From: Novosphingobium sp. ST904
Lineage (GTDB): Bacteria; Pseudomonadota; Alphaproteobacteria; Sphingomonadales; Sphingomonadaceae
DNA length: 64,000 nucleotides
Assembly: GCF_001298105.1 (NCBI RefSeq)
Contig: NZ_LGJH01000155.1
Coordinates: 62,001 to 126,000, forward strand
Reading direction: 5' to 3'
Below, one piece after another: positions 29,794 through 37,806 of this stretch (the stretch's first letter is position 1; each line of letters begins with the position of its first letter). The position numbers and the translations under genes were made by a program. Under the pieces are notes generated by a model that saw nothing but the letters and a program-made list of their open reading frames with translations, searched no databases and was not told where the DNA came from.

Positions 29794-29833
29794 TCGGCCG
29801 CACCGCCGGGAACAGGGCAGGCGGCCGGGCCGA

Positions 29834-30424
29834 TTACAGGTTCCGGCGCCCGCCCACGTCCACCAGTTCCACTTCGCCGTCGAGCATGCGCGCCAGGTCC
29901 GCGCGGGCGCGGGCGACGCGGCTCTTCATCGTGCCGATCGGACAACCGGAGATGTCGGCCGCTTCCTCGTAACTGAAGCCGGACGCACCCACGAGCAGCA
30001 CCGCCTCGCGCCGTTCGGGGGCGAGTTTCTGCAATGCCGTTTCCATGTCGCCGAGGTGAAGCGGGCCTTCCTGGTCCGCGTCCATCACCAGCATCCGCTC
30101 AACCGCGCCTTCGTCAAGGTCGGTCTGGCGCTTGCTCTTGCGCAGTTCCGACAGGTAGTGGTTGCGCAGGATCGCGAATGTCCAGGCTCGCATGTTGGTG
30201 CCGGGCGTGTAGCGTTCACGCGCGGTCCAGGCCTTTATCGCGGCCTCCTGCACCAGATCGTCAGCGAAATCCGGGCGACCGGAAAGGCCGCGTGCGAAAG
30301 CGCGCAAATGCGGCAGGACGCCAAGCAGTTCCCGGCGGAAAGCCTCGTCCTCTGGGCGGCTTGCGCTGGGGTCGGACTTGCGTGCGGTGGGCTGATCGGG
30401 GTGCGAAGACTGGCGGTCAGGCAT
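29834..30424 (-). CDS. ecfG: EcfG-type general stress sigma factor
   Basis: ECF sigma factor of the alphaproteobacterial general stress response, 196 residues. Region 2 is PHLRAFARGLSGRPDFADDLVQEA with WTFAILRNHYLSELRK. Region 4 is LQKLAPERREAVLLVG plus the helix-turn-helix GFSYEEAADISGCPIGTMKSRV. It overlaps nepR by 8 bases and is transcribed behind it, the standard nepR-ecfG order. Activity is expected to be blocked by NepR until PhyR is phosphorylated. Confidence 0.93.
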   Translation of the reverse strand: MPDRQSSHPDQPTARKSDPSASRPEDEAFRRELLGVLPHLRAFARGLSGRPDFADDLVQEAAIKAWTARERYTPGTNMRAWTFAILRNHYLSELRKSKRQTDLDEGAVERMLVMDADQEGPLHLGDMETALQKLAPERREAVLLVGASGFSYEEAADISGCPIGTMKSRVARARADLARMLDGEVELVDVGGRRNL

Positions 30425-30611
30425 CGTCCGCCCCGTCCAGCTTCTTGAGAAGATCCCTGAAGCTGTCCGGAAGCGGTTCGTCCACCACGGAGTTGTACAG
30501 CTTCCTCAGCCCCCCGGCCCAGCCGGGTTCTCCGTCCTTGCGGACTTCAGGCGGCAGACCGGGCTGTGCCGGCTCGCCATGTCCTTCGGGCTGATTCAAC
30601 TTTGACTCCAT
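30417..30611 (-). CDS. nepR: Anti-sigma factor NepR
   Basis: A 64-residue protein whose C-terminal half carries the NepR core: LRKLYNSVVDEPLPDSF then RDLLKKL, forming the two helices that wrap the sigma factor or PhyR. The N-terminal half is Pro/Gly-rich and probably disordered. It is the first gene of the nepR-ecfG operon, reading away from the symmetric EcfG-type promoter at 30738-30764. Confidence 0.92.
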   Translation of the reverse strand: MESKLNQPEGHGEPAQPGLPPEVRKDGEPGWAGGLRKLYNSVVDEPLPDSFRDLLKKLDGADDA

Positions 30612-30737
30612 CGTAACCTGAACACTTGCTTGCTGGCCGCAAGCGGGTCAAGAGCCATGCTGCAAGCGCGTTGCACGCTGCGACAGACCGATCCGCTTGT
30701 GATATTGCCGGCAAGGCAACCGAACGTCGTTTTCGCT

Positions 30738-30764
30738 GGAACAATCGAGGCAGGTCTTGGTTCC
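30738..30764. promoter_or_regulatory. Symmetric EcfG-type promoter between nepR and the CHASE kinase
   Basis: GGAAC at 30738-30742, 17 bases, GTTCC at 30760-30764. Read on either strand it gives GGAAC-N17-GTT, so it can serve nepR-ecfG on the minus strand and the kinase on the plus strand. Predicted leaders are about 120 and 95 bases. Confidence 0.7.
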
Positions 30765-30865
30765 CTTTGTTACGAAGTCTTGTCCTGGGCTGCCACGCAA
30801 ATGGTCCGGAGCATGGCGATGCTCTTTAGGAATGATGCAGGCCCATTTGATGGCAGGGATTTCCG

Positions 30866-32523
30866 GTGATTGATCAGGCTCTGCTCGATAGGGTCCAGAA
30901 GCAGGCTTGGTTCCACAAGTATCCGCGCGCTGGCCGTTCCTGCTGTTCATTATCGCTTCGATCACCACGGCCGTGTCGGTCATGGCGATCGAGCGGGCGG
31001 ACCGGCAGACCCGGCAGGTGGAGCTGGATCGCAATCTCACCGAGATCGCTTCCGCGCTGCAACGCCGCACGACCGAGAATATCGCGCTGCTGCGCGCGGG
31101 CGCCGCTCTCTTCGCCACCCAGCGCGAGGTGAGCGAGGACCAGTTCCGCGCTTTCGCGCAGGATCTCCAGGGCAAGGGCGACCTTTACGGCTCGCTCGGC
31201 ATGGGCTGGGCGCCGATCGTGGCGGTGGATCGCCTGTCGGAAATGGAGATGTCCATACAGGCGGCGGGCCGGGCCGATTTCCTCGTCTACCCCAGGCCGA
31301 CCTTCGACCGGACCACGGCGGCGCCGATCGTCTATCTCGAACCGGACATCAACGGTAACGGGCAGGCGCTCGGCTACGACATGTTCTCGGAGGAAGTGCG
31401 CCGCGCGGCGATGGAACGGGCGATGAAGCTGGGCAAGCCGGTGGCATCCGGCAAGGTCCATCTGGTGCAGGACGAGAGCAATGCCGAGGCCGCCGGTTTC
31501 CTGATCTACATGCCGGTCCTGTCAGGGCGATCGGGCCGGCAGGTGAAGGGTTTCGTGTTCAGCCCATTCCGGGCGGAGACTTTCCTGACATCGGCCAGCG
31601 AGCTCTATCGCAACAACAATATCGACGTGGCGATCTACGACGGCGAGGTGGCGCCCGACAAACTGCTGGCGGAGCGCCGGGCGGACGGTTCCGCCGGGCC
31701 GACGATGGAGCGGCGGATCGACGTGGGCAGCCACTCATGGGTCGTCGTCATCAGTGATCGCAAGGTCGGCGTGCTTTCCACCGCTTCGCGGATCACCCTG
31801 TTCTTCGGTGCGCTGGCCTCGCTTATGGTCATGGCGATCGGGCGGCTCATCACGCGCCGTTCGGCGGAAGACCGCATGGTGCTGGAGTGGCTCCAGAGCC
31901 AGGCGGCGATCCGCAATTCGCTGACACGCGAACTGAACCACCGCGTGAAGAACACTCTGGCCAACGTCCTGTCCATCGCCGCGCTCACCCGCAGGCGCGC
32001 CACCGATATCGACGATTTCACCGAAAGCCTGACCGCCCGCATTCGCGCGCTTTCGGCCACGCATGACCTGCTCTCCCAGTCCGACTGGACACATGCCGTC
32101 CTGGGCGATGTCGTGCGATCGGAACTGGCGCCCTACATGGAGGGTAACGAAAGCCACGTGGAAATGTCGGGACCGGAAGTCCGGCTGGCGCCTAACGACG
32201 CCATGTCGCTGGGCCTCGCCATCCACGAACTGGCCACGAATGCCGCCAAATACGGTGCGCTGAGCACGACAGGCGGGCGGATCCACGTTCACTGGATCCT
32301 GGTCAGCCCGGAACTTGCCGAGATCGACTGGCGCGAAGAAGGCGGTCCGCCGGTGGTGGAACCGGCCAAGCGCGGCTTCGGGCGAGATCTGATCGAGAAG
32401 ATCGTGGCTCACGAACTCAAGTCGGACGTGGACCTGAGGTTCAAGCCGAGCGGGGTGGAATGCCGACTCAAGGTGCCGGTACGGGCCAGCCGCGAATTCA
32501 CGCTGCGAAACGACCGGCGATAA
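30866..32523 (+). CDS. Membrane-bound CHASE-domain HWE histidine kinase, frameshifted near the start
   Basis: Sensor kinase, about 552 residues after repair. I start it at GTG 30866 (IDQALLDRVQKQAWF). One base is missing near 30930, after HKYPRA, and the body begins WPFLLFIIASITTAV in the -1 frame. First membrane helix is at about 22-40, a periplasmic CHASE domain follows (ENIALLRAGAALFATQ, YDMFSEEVRRAAMERA), and a second helix near 315-335 (ITLFFGALASLMVMAIG). The HWE/HisKA_2 H-box is ELNHRVKNTLANVLSI; the ATPase has HELATNAAKYGALS. Divergent from nepR-ecfG, so probably a GSR kinase acting on PhyR. Confidence 0.9.
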
Positions 32524-32665
32524 ACGCCGGCATCGGGCTGCAGCCGGAAAGTTCCATATGGCCAACGGGTTGCGCGCGGCGCGGCGCGGCACGAGAGGTG
32601 TTCTTCAGGAATTATTAGGCACACTTGTGCAAGCTGCCGGTCGTCATCCATCGAGGGCAAGACGA

Positions 32666-33037
32666 ATGGACGCGCGAGAGTGGGATCGGCATATCGTCGA
32701 AAAGAAGATCGACTGCCTGGGGCAAGACCGCAGGGATTCGGTCTTTCTCTATGACCTGTCCGCCGGCGGCTGCATGGTGGAATTTCCTGAGGCCGCGGCG
32801 AAACCGGGTGAGCGGATCGAACTTCGACTTTGCAAGGATCAGGTCGTGGCCGGGGAAGTCGTCTGGCAGGTCGGTGGCTGTGCCGGGGTGCGTTTCCTTG
32901 CGCCGATCCATGATGCCCTGGTCCTGCATCTCGGCTTCCAGCCGCCGCCGCTGACGTTCGAGGAGCAGGCCCCGCGCGACCGGTTCGGCCGCGCGCTTCC
33001 CCCTATCGATGCAGGCGAACGCCCCGCGAATAGCTGA
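32666..33037 (+). CDS. PilZ-domain protein
   Basis: About 123 residues with a PilZ-like beta-barrel: DSVFLYDLSAGGCMVEF (DxSxxG motif), RIELRLC, GEVVWQVGGCAGVRFLAPI. PilZ domains often bind cyclic di-GMP; the upstream RxxxR part is not clear here, so ligand binding is uncertain. I chose ATG 32666; the frame is open to ATG 32558, but that stretch is arginine-rich and not family-like. It may follow the kinase in one transcript. Confidence 0.75.
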   Translation: MDAREWDRHIVEKKIDCLGQDRRDSVFLYDLSAGGCMVEFPEAAAKPGERIELRLCKDQVVAGEVVWQVGGCAGVRFLAPIHDALVLHLGFQPPPLTFEEQAPRDRFGRALPPIDAGERPANS

Positions 33038-33038
33038 G

Positions 33039-33068
33039 GAAAAACCCCGCCGGGGTGAACCGGCGGGG
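33039..33068 (-). terminator. Terminator after phyR
   Basis: On the minus strand CCCCGCCGG and CCGGCGGGG (33068-33060 and 33053-33045) are followed by five Ts at 33044-33040: a strong intrinsic terminator 35 bases behind the phyR stop. Confidence 0.85.
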
Positions 33069-33102
33069 GCGGGTATGACCGAATGGGTAGGGCCGGAGCC
33101 GA

Positions 33103-33897
33103 TCAGCCGAGCGGCTTGCTCGATCCGAAGAACAGGGCCTGGCTGATCGCCGCGCGCACGGTGGCTTCCTGGAACGGCTTGGTGACCAGATAGGTCGGTT
33201 CCGGACGTTCCCCGGTGAGCAGGCGTTCGGGGTAGGCGGTGATGAAGATCACCGGCACGTCCCCGAACTTGAGCAGGTCTTCCACTGCCTCGATGCCCGA
33301 ACTGCCATCGGCGAGCTGGATATCGGCCAGGACGAGACCGGCGGGCGAGCGCTCGAAGATCTCCACCGCCTGGGCATGGGTTGCGGCCGTACCGACTACG
33401 CGGTGGCCGAGTTCGGTGACGAGCCCTTCAAGCTGCATCGAAATGAGCGGCTCGTCCTCGATGATGAGAACTTCGGTGGTGCTTTCGCTCTCGATTTCGA
33501 GGATGGCCTGGGCAACCAGCGCATCCACGCCGTCGGGCGTCACGTCGAGGATGCGTGCGGTATCCTCGCGGGAGAATTCTTCCACCGTGGTCAGCAGAAG
33601 GGCCTGCCGGTGCGTGGGGGCAACGATCGCAAGCCGGGTCTGCGCAGCCTGCTCGTGCTGGCCGCCTTCGCCGGACAGACCCGGATCGTCGACATGGCTG
33701 GTCGACCAGATGCGGGTGAATGCGGCGTAGAGCGCAGCGCGGCTGCGCGCGATATCGTCGCGCAGCGTCTTGTCGGCCAGCGCGGCCTCGAGAGTGGCGC
33801 GGACATAAGCATCGCCTGAATGCTGCGAACCTGTCAGCGCGCGGGCATAGCGGCGCAGATAGGGCAGCTGGATGGCGATCTGGTCAGAGACGGACAT
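33103..33897 (-). CDS. phyR: PhyR, anti-anti-sigma response regulator of the general stress response
   Basis: 264 residues. The N-terminal sigma-like domain (about 1-125; QLPYLRRYARALTGSQHSGD, then EFSREDTARILDVTPDGVDAL) mimics EcfG for NepR. The C-terminal receiver (about 138-258) has the acidic pair in IIEDEP, the phosphoacceptor Asp in LVLADIQLADG, Thr in FITAYPER and Lys in LVTKPF. Phosphorylation by HWE kinases should open the protein so it captures NepR. The minus-strand half of the symmetric promoter at 34046-34072 reads toward it. Confidence 0.96.
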   Translation of the reverse strand: MSVSDQIAIQLPYLRRYARALTGSQHSGDAYVRATLEAALADKTLRDDIARSRAALYAAFTRIWSTSHVDDPGLSGEGGQHEQAAQTRLAIVAPTHRQALLLTTVEEFSREDTARILDVTPDGVDALVAQAILEIESESTTEVLIIEDEPLISMQLEGLVTELGHRVVGTAATHAQAVEIFERSPAGLVLADIQLADGSSGIEAVEDLLKFGDVPVIFITAYPERLLTGERPEPTYLVTKPFQEATVRAAISQALFFGSSKPLG

Positions 33898-34045
33898 CGA
33901 AATTCCTCGGATCGTGGGAAGTCATCTTCCCGTGTTTTCATCTCGCATCGGCGGCTCGCGCCCCCTCCCGACCAGCGTTCCTTGTCTGACGCGGCAGATG
34001 GGGCAGGGCAACCCGAAAATTTTTCTCGCACACAAACATCACGCG

Positions 34046-34072
34046 GGAACCAAGTCTGGCAATGCACGTTCC
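34046..34072. promoter_or_regulatory. Symmetric EcfG-type promoter between phyR and the second sigma gene
   Basis: GGAAC at 34046-34050, 17 bases, GTTCC at 34068-34072. On the plus strand it reads GGAAC-N16-CGTT, the full pattern; on the minus strand GGAAC-N17-GTT toward phyR (leader about 145 bases). The plus-strand start point would be near 34078. Confidence 0.75.
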
Positions 34073-34077
34073 AACGG

Positions 34078-34168
34078 TATCACCACTGGCTCCCCCACCC
34101 CCCGCAAACCGGTGGTGACCCGATCCCGGAGGCCTCCGTTCACCGCAGAGTGGACGGAGGCCTCAAAG
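34078..34168 (+). ncRNA. Candidate stress-induced small RNA with C-rich loop
   Basis: No reading frame of note. Downstream of the plus-strand EcfG-type promoter the RNA would fold into two hairpins. Hairpin 1: 34080-34089 pairs with 34109-34118 (ten pairs, one G-U), with a 19-base loop 34090-34108 of which 13 are C. Hairpin 2: 34129-34143 pairs with 34150-34164 (15 pairs, one G-U), a terminator-like stem followed by AAAGTTT. The layout recalls GsrN, the GSR small RNA of Caulobacter with a C-rich loop; homology is not shown. It could instead be a structured leader of the sigma gene 230 bases on. Confidence 0.45.
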
Positions 34169-34308
34169 TTTCCGGAGCATGGTTGTTCCCGGCGGTCGCC
34201 AAAAAATCTGCATGCCACGGAAATTTTCAGCCTGCTCCGGTGCGCTGGGAAGGCGTGATTGCGCGATCGGTCGCGCCGGGGCCTCGTTCCATCGTGTGGC
34301 AGGTGCTT

Positions 34309-34323
34309 CTGAACGGCGTTCAG
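34309..34323. promoter_or_regulatory. Palindrome upstream of the second sigma gene promoter
   Basis: CTGAAC-GGC-GTTCAG, perfect 6-base arms, ending 10 bases before the -35 element at 34334. Its position suits an operator, but the regulator is unknown. The rest of the 34169-34333 stretch holds only a wide inverted repeat (34172-34179 with 34234-34241). Confidence 0.3.
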
Positions 34324-34333
34324 TGCGGTTTCG

Positions 34334-34359
34334 GGAACTTTGTGTGCATTAGTCGCGTT
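34334..34359 (+). promoter_or_regulatory. EcfG-type promoter of the second sigma gene
   Basis: GGAAC at 34334-34338, 17-base spacer, CGTT at 34356-34359, 34 bases before ATG 34394. Suggests the second sigma gene is itself under GSR control. Confidence 0.7.
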
Positions 34360-34393
34360 TGCCCAACTGACGGATCACGAGCCGTGATCAGCC

Positions 34394-35089
34394 ATGGAGG
34401 GAAACACGATGTCCGCAACAACCGAAGCCGGAACCGGTGCCGATAACGCAGCGACGACCGTGCCTGTGGAAGTGGCAGCCCTCAGCGACCGCGATTTCAA
34501 GCGCGCCCTTGCCGAAGTGGCCCCGCATCTTCGCGCTTTCGCGCGCGGTCTTTGCGGTTGCCGCGACCGGGCGGACGATCTTGCGCAGGAAGCCATGCTC
34601 CGCGCATGGGCCGCGCGTCATCGCTATGCAGCGGGTACCAATTTCAAGGCCTGGACCTTCACGATCCTGCGCAATCATTTCTACAGCGAAGCGCGCCGCG
34701 CCCGCTTCCACGGCGAATATGACGAAGTGGCGGCCGAGCGTATCCTGCGCGCCGAAGCGAGCCAGGAAAGCGCCGTCGAACTGGCGGATGTCCTGCGCGC
34801 GCTGACCGCCATTCCCGACAGCTACCGCGAAGCGCTGATCCTGGTGGCGGCAGGCAATCTCTCCTATGAAGAGATCGCTCACATCTGCGGCATCGCGCTT
34901 GGCACCGTGAAGAGCCGGATCTGCCGTGCCCGCTCGATGCTGTCGAAGGTCATCGAATCCGGCCAGCTCCCCGATTTCCGCCATAACTTCGTCCTTACCG
35001 GTGAAGCGGTCGATGCGTTCTTCGCCGAACTGGTCAAGATCGCCAACGCCGACGAGATTGCAGAAGCCCGCGAAGCGGTCGCTGCCTGA
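34394..35089 (+). CDS. Second EcfG-like ECF sigma factor
   Basis: 231 residues; an in-frame ATG at 34409 is an alternative start. Region 2 (PHLRAFARGLCGCRDRADDLAQEA, WTFTILRNHFYSEARRARF) and region 4 (LTAIPDSYREALILVA, NLSYEEIAHICGIALGTVKSRICRARSML) are both complete and resemble EcfG. A C-terminal tail of about 40 residues (FVLTGEAVDAFFAELVKIA) is longer than in the nepR-linked copy. No anti-sigma gene is adjacent; instead a receiver gene follows after 14 bases. It may be an EcfG paralogue sharing NepR control. Confidence 0.88.
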   Translation: MEGNTMSATTEAGTGADNAATTVPVEVAALSDRDFKRALAEVAPHLRAFARGLCGCRDRADDLAQEAMLRAWAARHRYAAGTNFKAWTFTILRNHFYSEARRARFHGEYDEVAAERILRAEASQESAVELADVLRALTAIPDSYREALILVAAGNLSYEEIAHICGIALGTVKSRICRARSMLSKVIESGQLPDFRHNFVLTGEAVDAFFAELVKIANADEIAEAREAVAA

Positions 35090-35103
35090 CAAGGAAAGCC
35101 GTC

Positions 35104-35532
35104 TTGGGCTCCATGATCCCGAATTCTGCCAAAAGTTTCGCCAAGGTTCTTATCGTCGAGGACGAATTCCTCGTGGCATTGCAGTTGGAAGATATCCTCT
35201 CCGATGGCGGACATGCCGTCCTCGGCACTTTCCCCGACGCCGCTTCCGTGGCGGCGCTGGGGGAGGCGCCCGATGTCGCGCTGGTCGATCTCAACTTGCG
35301 GGACGGATTGACCGGCCCTGCGGTTGCCCGGGACCTGGCCGTCCGGTTCGGGGCCCGCGTCATCTATGTCACCGCCAATCCCGGTCAGATCGACTCTCCG
35401 GCTCCGACCGCGATCGGCGTGGTGCAGAAGCCGTTCTCGCGCCAAGCGATCCTCGCTGCGATCGCTTATGCCCTTGCCGATAGCCCGGATAGCGAACGCC
35501 CCGTGGAACTGGAACCGCTGGTCCGCACCTGA
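35104..35532 (+). CDS. Single-domain response regulator
   Basis: 142 residues with only a receiver domain: VLIVEDEFLVALQLE with the acidic pair, Asp in VALVDLNLRDG, Thr in VIYVTANPG and Lys in VVQKPFS. ATG at 35113 is an alternative start. It is co-transcribed with the second sigma gene. Single-domain receivers regulate GSR phosphorelays in sphingomonads (SdrG type), but the FATGY motif of that group is absent here, so I do not assign that name. Confidence 0.88.
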   Translation: MGSMIPNSAKSFAKVLIVEDEFLVALQLEDILSDGGHAVLGTFPDAASVAALGEAPDVALVDLNLRDGLTGPAVARDLAVRFGARVIYVTANPGQIDSPAPTAIGVVQKPFSRQAILAAIAYALADSPDSERPVELEPLVRT

Positions 35533-35539
35533 TCCGGAC

Positions 35540-35586
35540 AATAAAAAGCGCGGGAAAGGTTTCGGCCTTTCCCGCGCTTTTTATTG
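35540..35586. terminator. Bidirectional terminator between convergent genes
   Basis: Twenty-base arms 35540-35559 and 35566-35585 with A/T ends on both sides. It serves the receiver gene on the plus strand and the flavoprotein gene on the minus strand. Confidence 0.92.
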
Positions 35587-35594
35587 TTTGAAGA

Positions 35595-36059
35595 TCAGAC
35601 CGCGCCGACTTCGTGCTCGCCGGCCCTGGAGGGATCGATGGTCCCGCCGGTCGCGAGCTTGAACAGGCCGGTAATTCCGATATCGGAAGTCCAGACTTCG
35701 GCATCGTCGATCTCGAAGCGCAGCATCACGATCGACGGGTCGGATTTCCCGTGCGGGAACCAAGCCTCTACCGCATTGCTCCAGTGGCGGTCGCGAACGG
35801 CAGCGTCGGTTTCCTCCACCAGGGTGCCGGCGATGCAGGCGAACACGTCGTGTCCCTTGGTGATGACCTGCCCCATGGCACGTCCGCCCTGTCCGATGCG
35901 GTTGTCGCGTTTGCAGAAGAACCACACCGCGTGATGCGCGTCCCTGTCCAGCAGGGCAGTCATCGGCTCGGCATGGCCATGGGCCGCATCGAGCTTTATC
36001 ATCATCAGCGGACTGGCCGCGAAGGCTTTCCAGAACTTGTCGCGAACATGGGTTTCCAT
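35595..36059 (-). CDS. Pyridoxamine 5'-phosphate oxidase-like (general stress protein 26 type) flavoprotein
   Basis: 154 residues with a split-barrel FMN-binding fold: FWKAFAASPLMMIKLDAAHG, HHAVWFFCKRDNRIG, KGHDVFACIAGTLVEE, WSNAVEAWFPHGKSDPSIVML. ATG at 36059 has AGGAGGAGA eight bases upstream. It has its own EcfG-type promoter at 36089-36114. The substrate is unknown; GSP26-like proteins are common GSR members. The frame appears joined to the hemerythrin gene only because that gene carries a frameshift. Confidence 0.88.
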   Translation of the reverse strand: METHVRDKFWKAFAASPLMMIKLDAAHGHAEPMTALLDRDAHHAVWFFCKRDNRIGQGGRAMGQVITKGHDVFACIAGTLVEETDAAVRDRHWSNAVEAWFPHGKSDPSIVMLRFEIDDAEVWTSDIGITGLFKLATGGTIDPSRAGEHEVGAV

Positions 36060-36088
36060 GGCAGGTCTCCTCCTGATTGCATAAATCC

Positions 36089-36114
36089 AACGCCGCCTGT
36101 GGGCCTGACGTTCC
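36089..36114 (-). promoter_or_regulatory. EcfG-type promoter of the PNPOx-like gene
   Basis: On the minus strand GGAAC (36114-36110), 17-base spacer, CGTT (36092-36089), 30 bases before the start codon. Confidence 0.72.
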
Positions 36115-36156
36115 CGAAACTGCGACGGGCCGAGTGGGCCGGCCCGCCGCAGGAAT

Positions 36157-36638
36157 TCACTCCTTGTCGTCGCCGGGCTTCTGTTCCGCCGCATGGCGAG
36201 TTCCTTCGGCTTCCGCTTCTCGAACGTCTGCGCCATCTTCTTCTCCGCTTCGCCGGAAAGGGTCTTGGCGGCCGAAGGGAACATCTCCTCCTCCTCTTCG
36301 TCGATATGGTGGAGATAGCGGTGGCGCATGTCCTTGAACTTCATCAGCCAGGCGCCCGAACTCATGTCGATGTCGAGCAGCTCGCCGAGATAGTCGTCGA
36401 TCTCCTTGTGCTCGGATACCGAGTGCCGGGCCTCGTCCCGCAAGTCGGGGCAGGCGAGCATGGTGGCGTAGAGCGCTTCTTCTTCCGCCGCGGCGTGAGC
36501 CTGCAGTTCGCGCCGCAGATCCTCGAATAGCTCGCGGCGTTCCGGGCTGTCGCCCTGCGTCTCGCCAAGCTGGGCGAGCATCTTGCGGTGACGGTCGTGA
36601 TCGGACTTGAGATCCTCGAAGATACGGGCATCGGCCAT
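36157..36638 (-). CDS. Hemerythrin HHE-domain protein, frameshifted near the end
   Basis: About 160 residues. The HHE pattern of iron-binding histidines and glutamates is visible: LKSDHDRHRKML, LQAHAAAEEEALYATML, VSEHKEIDDYL, YLHHIDEEEEEMFP. ATG at 36638 follows AGGAGCAGG. One base is missing next to 36210; restoring it gives the ending EKRKAEGTRHAAEQ with stop at 36157. Left uncorrected the frame runs on into the next gene. Such proteins sense or buffer oxygen, nitric oxide or iron; here GSR control is suggested by the promoter at 36697-36722. Confidence 0.87.
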
Positions 36639-36696
36639 GGTCCTGCTCCTTCCTGTGCGGGGGCCCTCTGCGGGCGGCGCCGGGTATTGCAGGAGC

Positions 36697-36722
36697 AACG
36701 GCCGGTATGCGCGCAGGGTTCC
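36697..36722 (-). promoter_or_regulatory. EcfG-type promoter of the hemerythrin gene
   Basis: On the minus strand GGAAC (36722-36718), 17-base spacer, CGTT (36700-36697), 59 bases before the start codon. Confidence 0.72.
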
Positions 36723-36807
36723 GCCGCGGGACAACTTCGCGCCGTATCGTGCGTTTTGACAGGGCAGGCGCCCGATAACGCGGCGCTCCGACCAAGGGCC
36801 CTTTTCG

Positions 36808-37806
36808 ATGGCGCGTCTCACATTTGCCGATGGAACCGAGCCGGGCATCACCCGCAGGCCGATCAGGTCAGGCAAATGGGCCTATCACGATCCCGATGGC
36901 GGCCGCATCACCGACCGCGAGGAGATCGACCGGCTGAATCGCATCGCCCTGCCGCCTGCCTATGTCGATTGCTGGTTTTCGCCCGATCCCGCCGCCCACC
37001 TGCTGGCGACGGGGTTCGATGCGCGCGGACGCAAGCAATATCGCTATCATCCCGAATACCGCGCGGATCGGGATGCCTCCAAGTTCGACCGCTGCGCCGC
37101 TTTCGGCCATGCGCTTGCCGGGTTGCGGCAGCGGGTGGCGACAGACCTCGCGCTCTCCACCTTGTGCCGGGAGCGGGCGGTGGCATCGGTTGTCGCCTTG
37201 CTGGACAGTGCGGCCATGCGCGTGGGTAACGAGCGCTATGCCACCCAGAACCGCAGTTTCGGGGCAACGACGCTGCGCGGGCGCCATGCCACGCTCAAGG
37301 GGCGCAAGCTACGGCTGCGGTTCCGGGGCAAGCACGGCAAGCTGCGCGAGGTCACCTCCAGCGACCGGGCGCTCGTGTCCTGCGTCAGGAAGATGCAGGA
37401 CTTGCCGGGACAGCACCTGTTCCAGTATCTCGACGGGGAGGGGTGCTCGGTCCCGGTCGGCTCGCAGGACGTGAACGACTACCTGCACGAGACCATGGGC
37501 GAGGACTTTTCGGCCAAGGATTTCCGCACGTTCGCCGCGAGCACTCTGGCTTTCGCGCGGATCTGGCGGGAGCCGGGCGTGACGCTGAAGGCCGTGCTGG
37601 AGGACGTGGCCGAGCATCTCGGCAATACGCCCGCGATTGCGCGAAAGTCCTATGTCCACCCGGCGCTGATCGCATTCGTCCGCCATGCGGAGCCGGTGCC
37701 GGAGCTTCCGGCCCGGTTGCCGCGCCGGACCCAGTGGCTCGCGCGTGAGGAGCGGGGGCTGATCGCTTTTCTGGAAGCGGCTCCTGCCGCGGCGAGTTGG
37801 GGCTAG
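36808..37806 (+). CDS. DNA topoisomerase IB (poxvirus type)
   Basis: Relaxes supercoils through a 3'-phosphotyrosyl intermediate. 332 residues: N-terminal domain (GITRRPIRSGKWAYHDPDG, DRLNRIALPPAYVDCWF) and catalytic domain with ALLDSAAMRVGNERY (arginine), KDFRTFAASTLAFA, and the active tyrosine in ARKSYVHP. Length is normal for bacterial forms. The gene lies divergent from the hemerythrin gene; no EcfG-type pattern reads toward it. Confidence 0.93.
   Translation: MARLTFADGTEPGITRRPIRSGKWAYHDPDGGRITDREEIDRLNRIALPPAYVDCWFSPDPAAHLLATGFDARGRKQYRYHPEYRADRDASKFDRCAAFGHALAGLRQRVATDLALSTLCRERAVASVVALLDSAAMRVGNERYATQNRSFGATTLRGRHATLKGRKLRLRFRGKHGKLREVTSSDRALVSCVRKMQDLPGQHLFQYLDGEGCSVPVGSQDVNDYLHETMGEDFSAKDFRTFAASTLAFARIWREPGVTLKAVLEDVAEHLGNTPAIARKSYVHPALIAFVRHAEPVPELPARLPRRTQWLAREERGLIAFLEAAPAAASWG

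Noticed and set aside
35104..35532. Naming the single-domain receiver SdrG
   Set aside because: The FATGY motif expected for that group is replaced by YVTANPG; only the operon context argues for a similar role.
35595..36875. One long frame that looks like a hemerythrin-PNPOx fusion protein
   Set aside because: The joint is antisense-like sequence created by a missing base near 36210. Each part has its own start, Shine-Dalgarno sequence and EcfG-type promoter.
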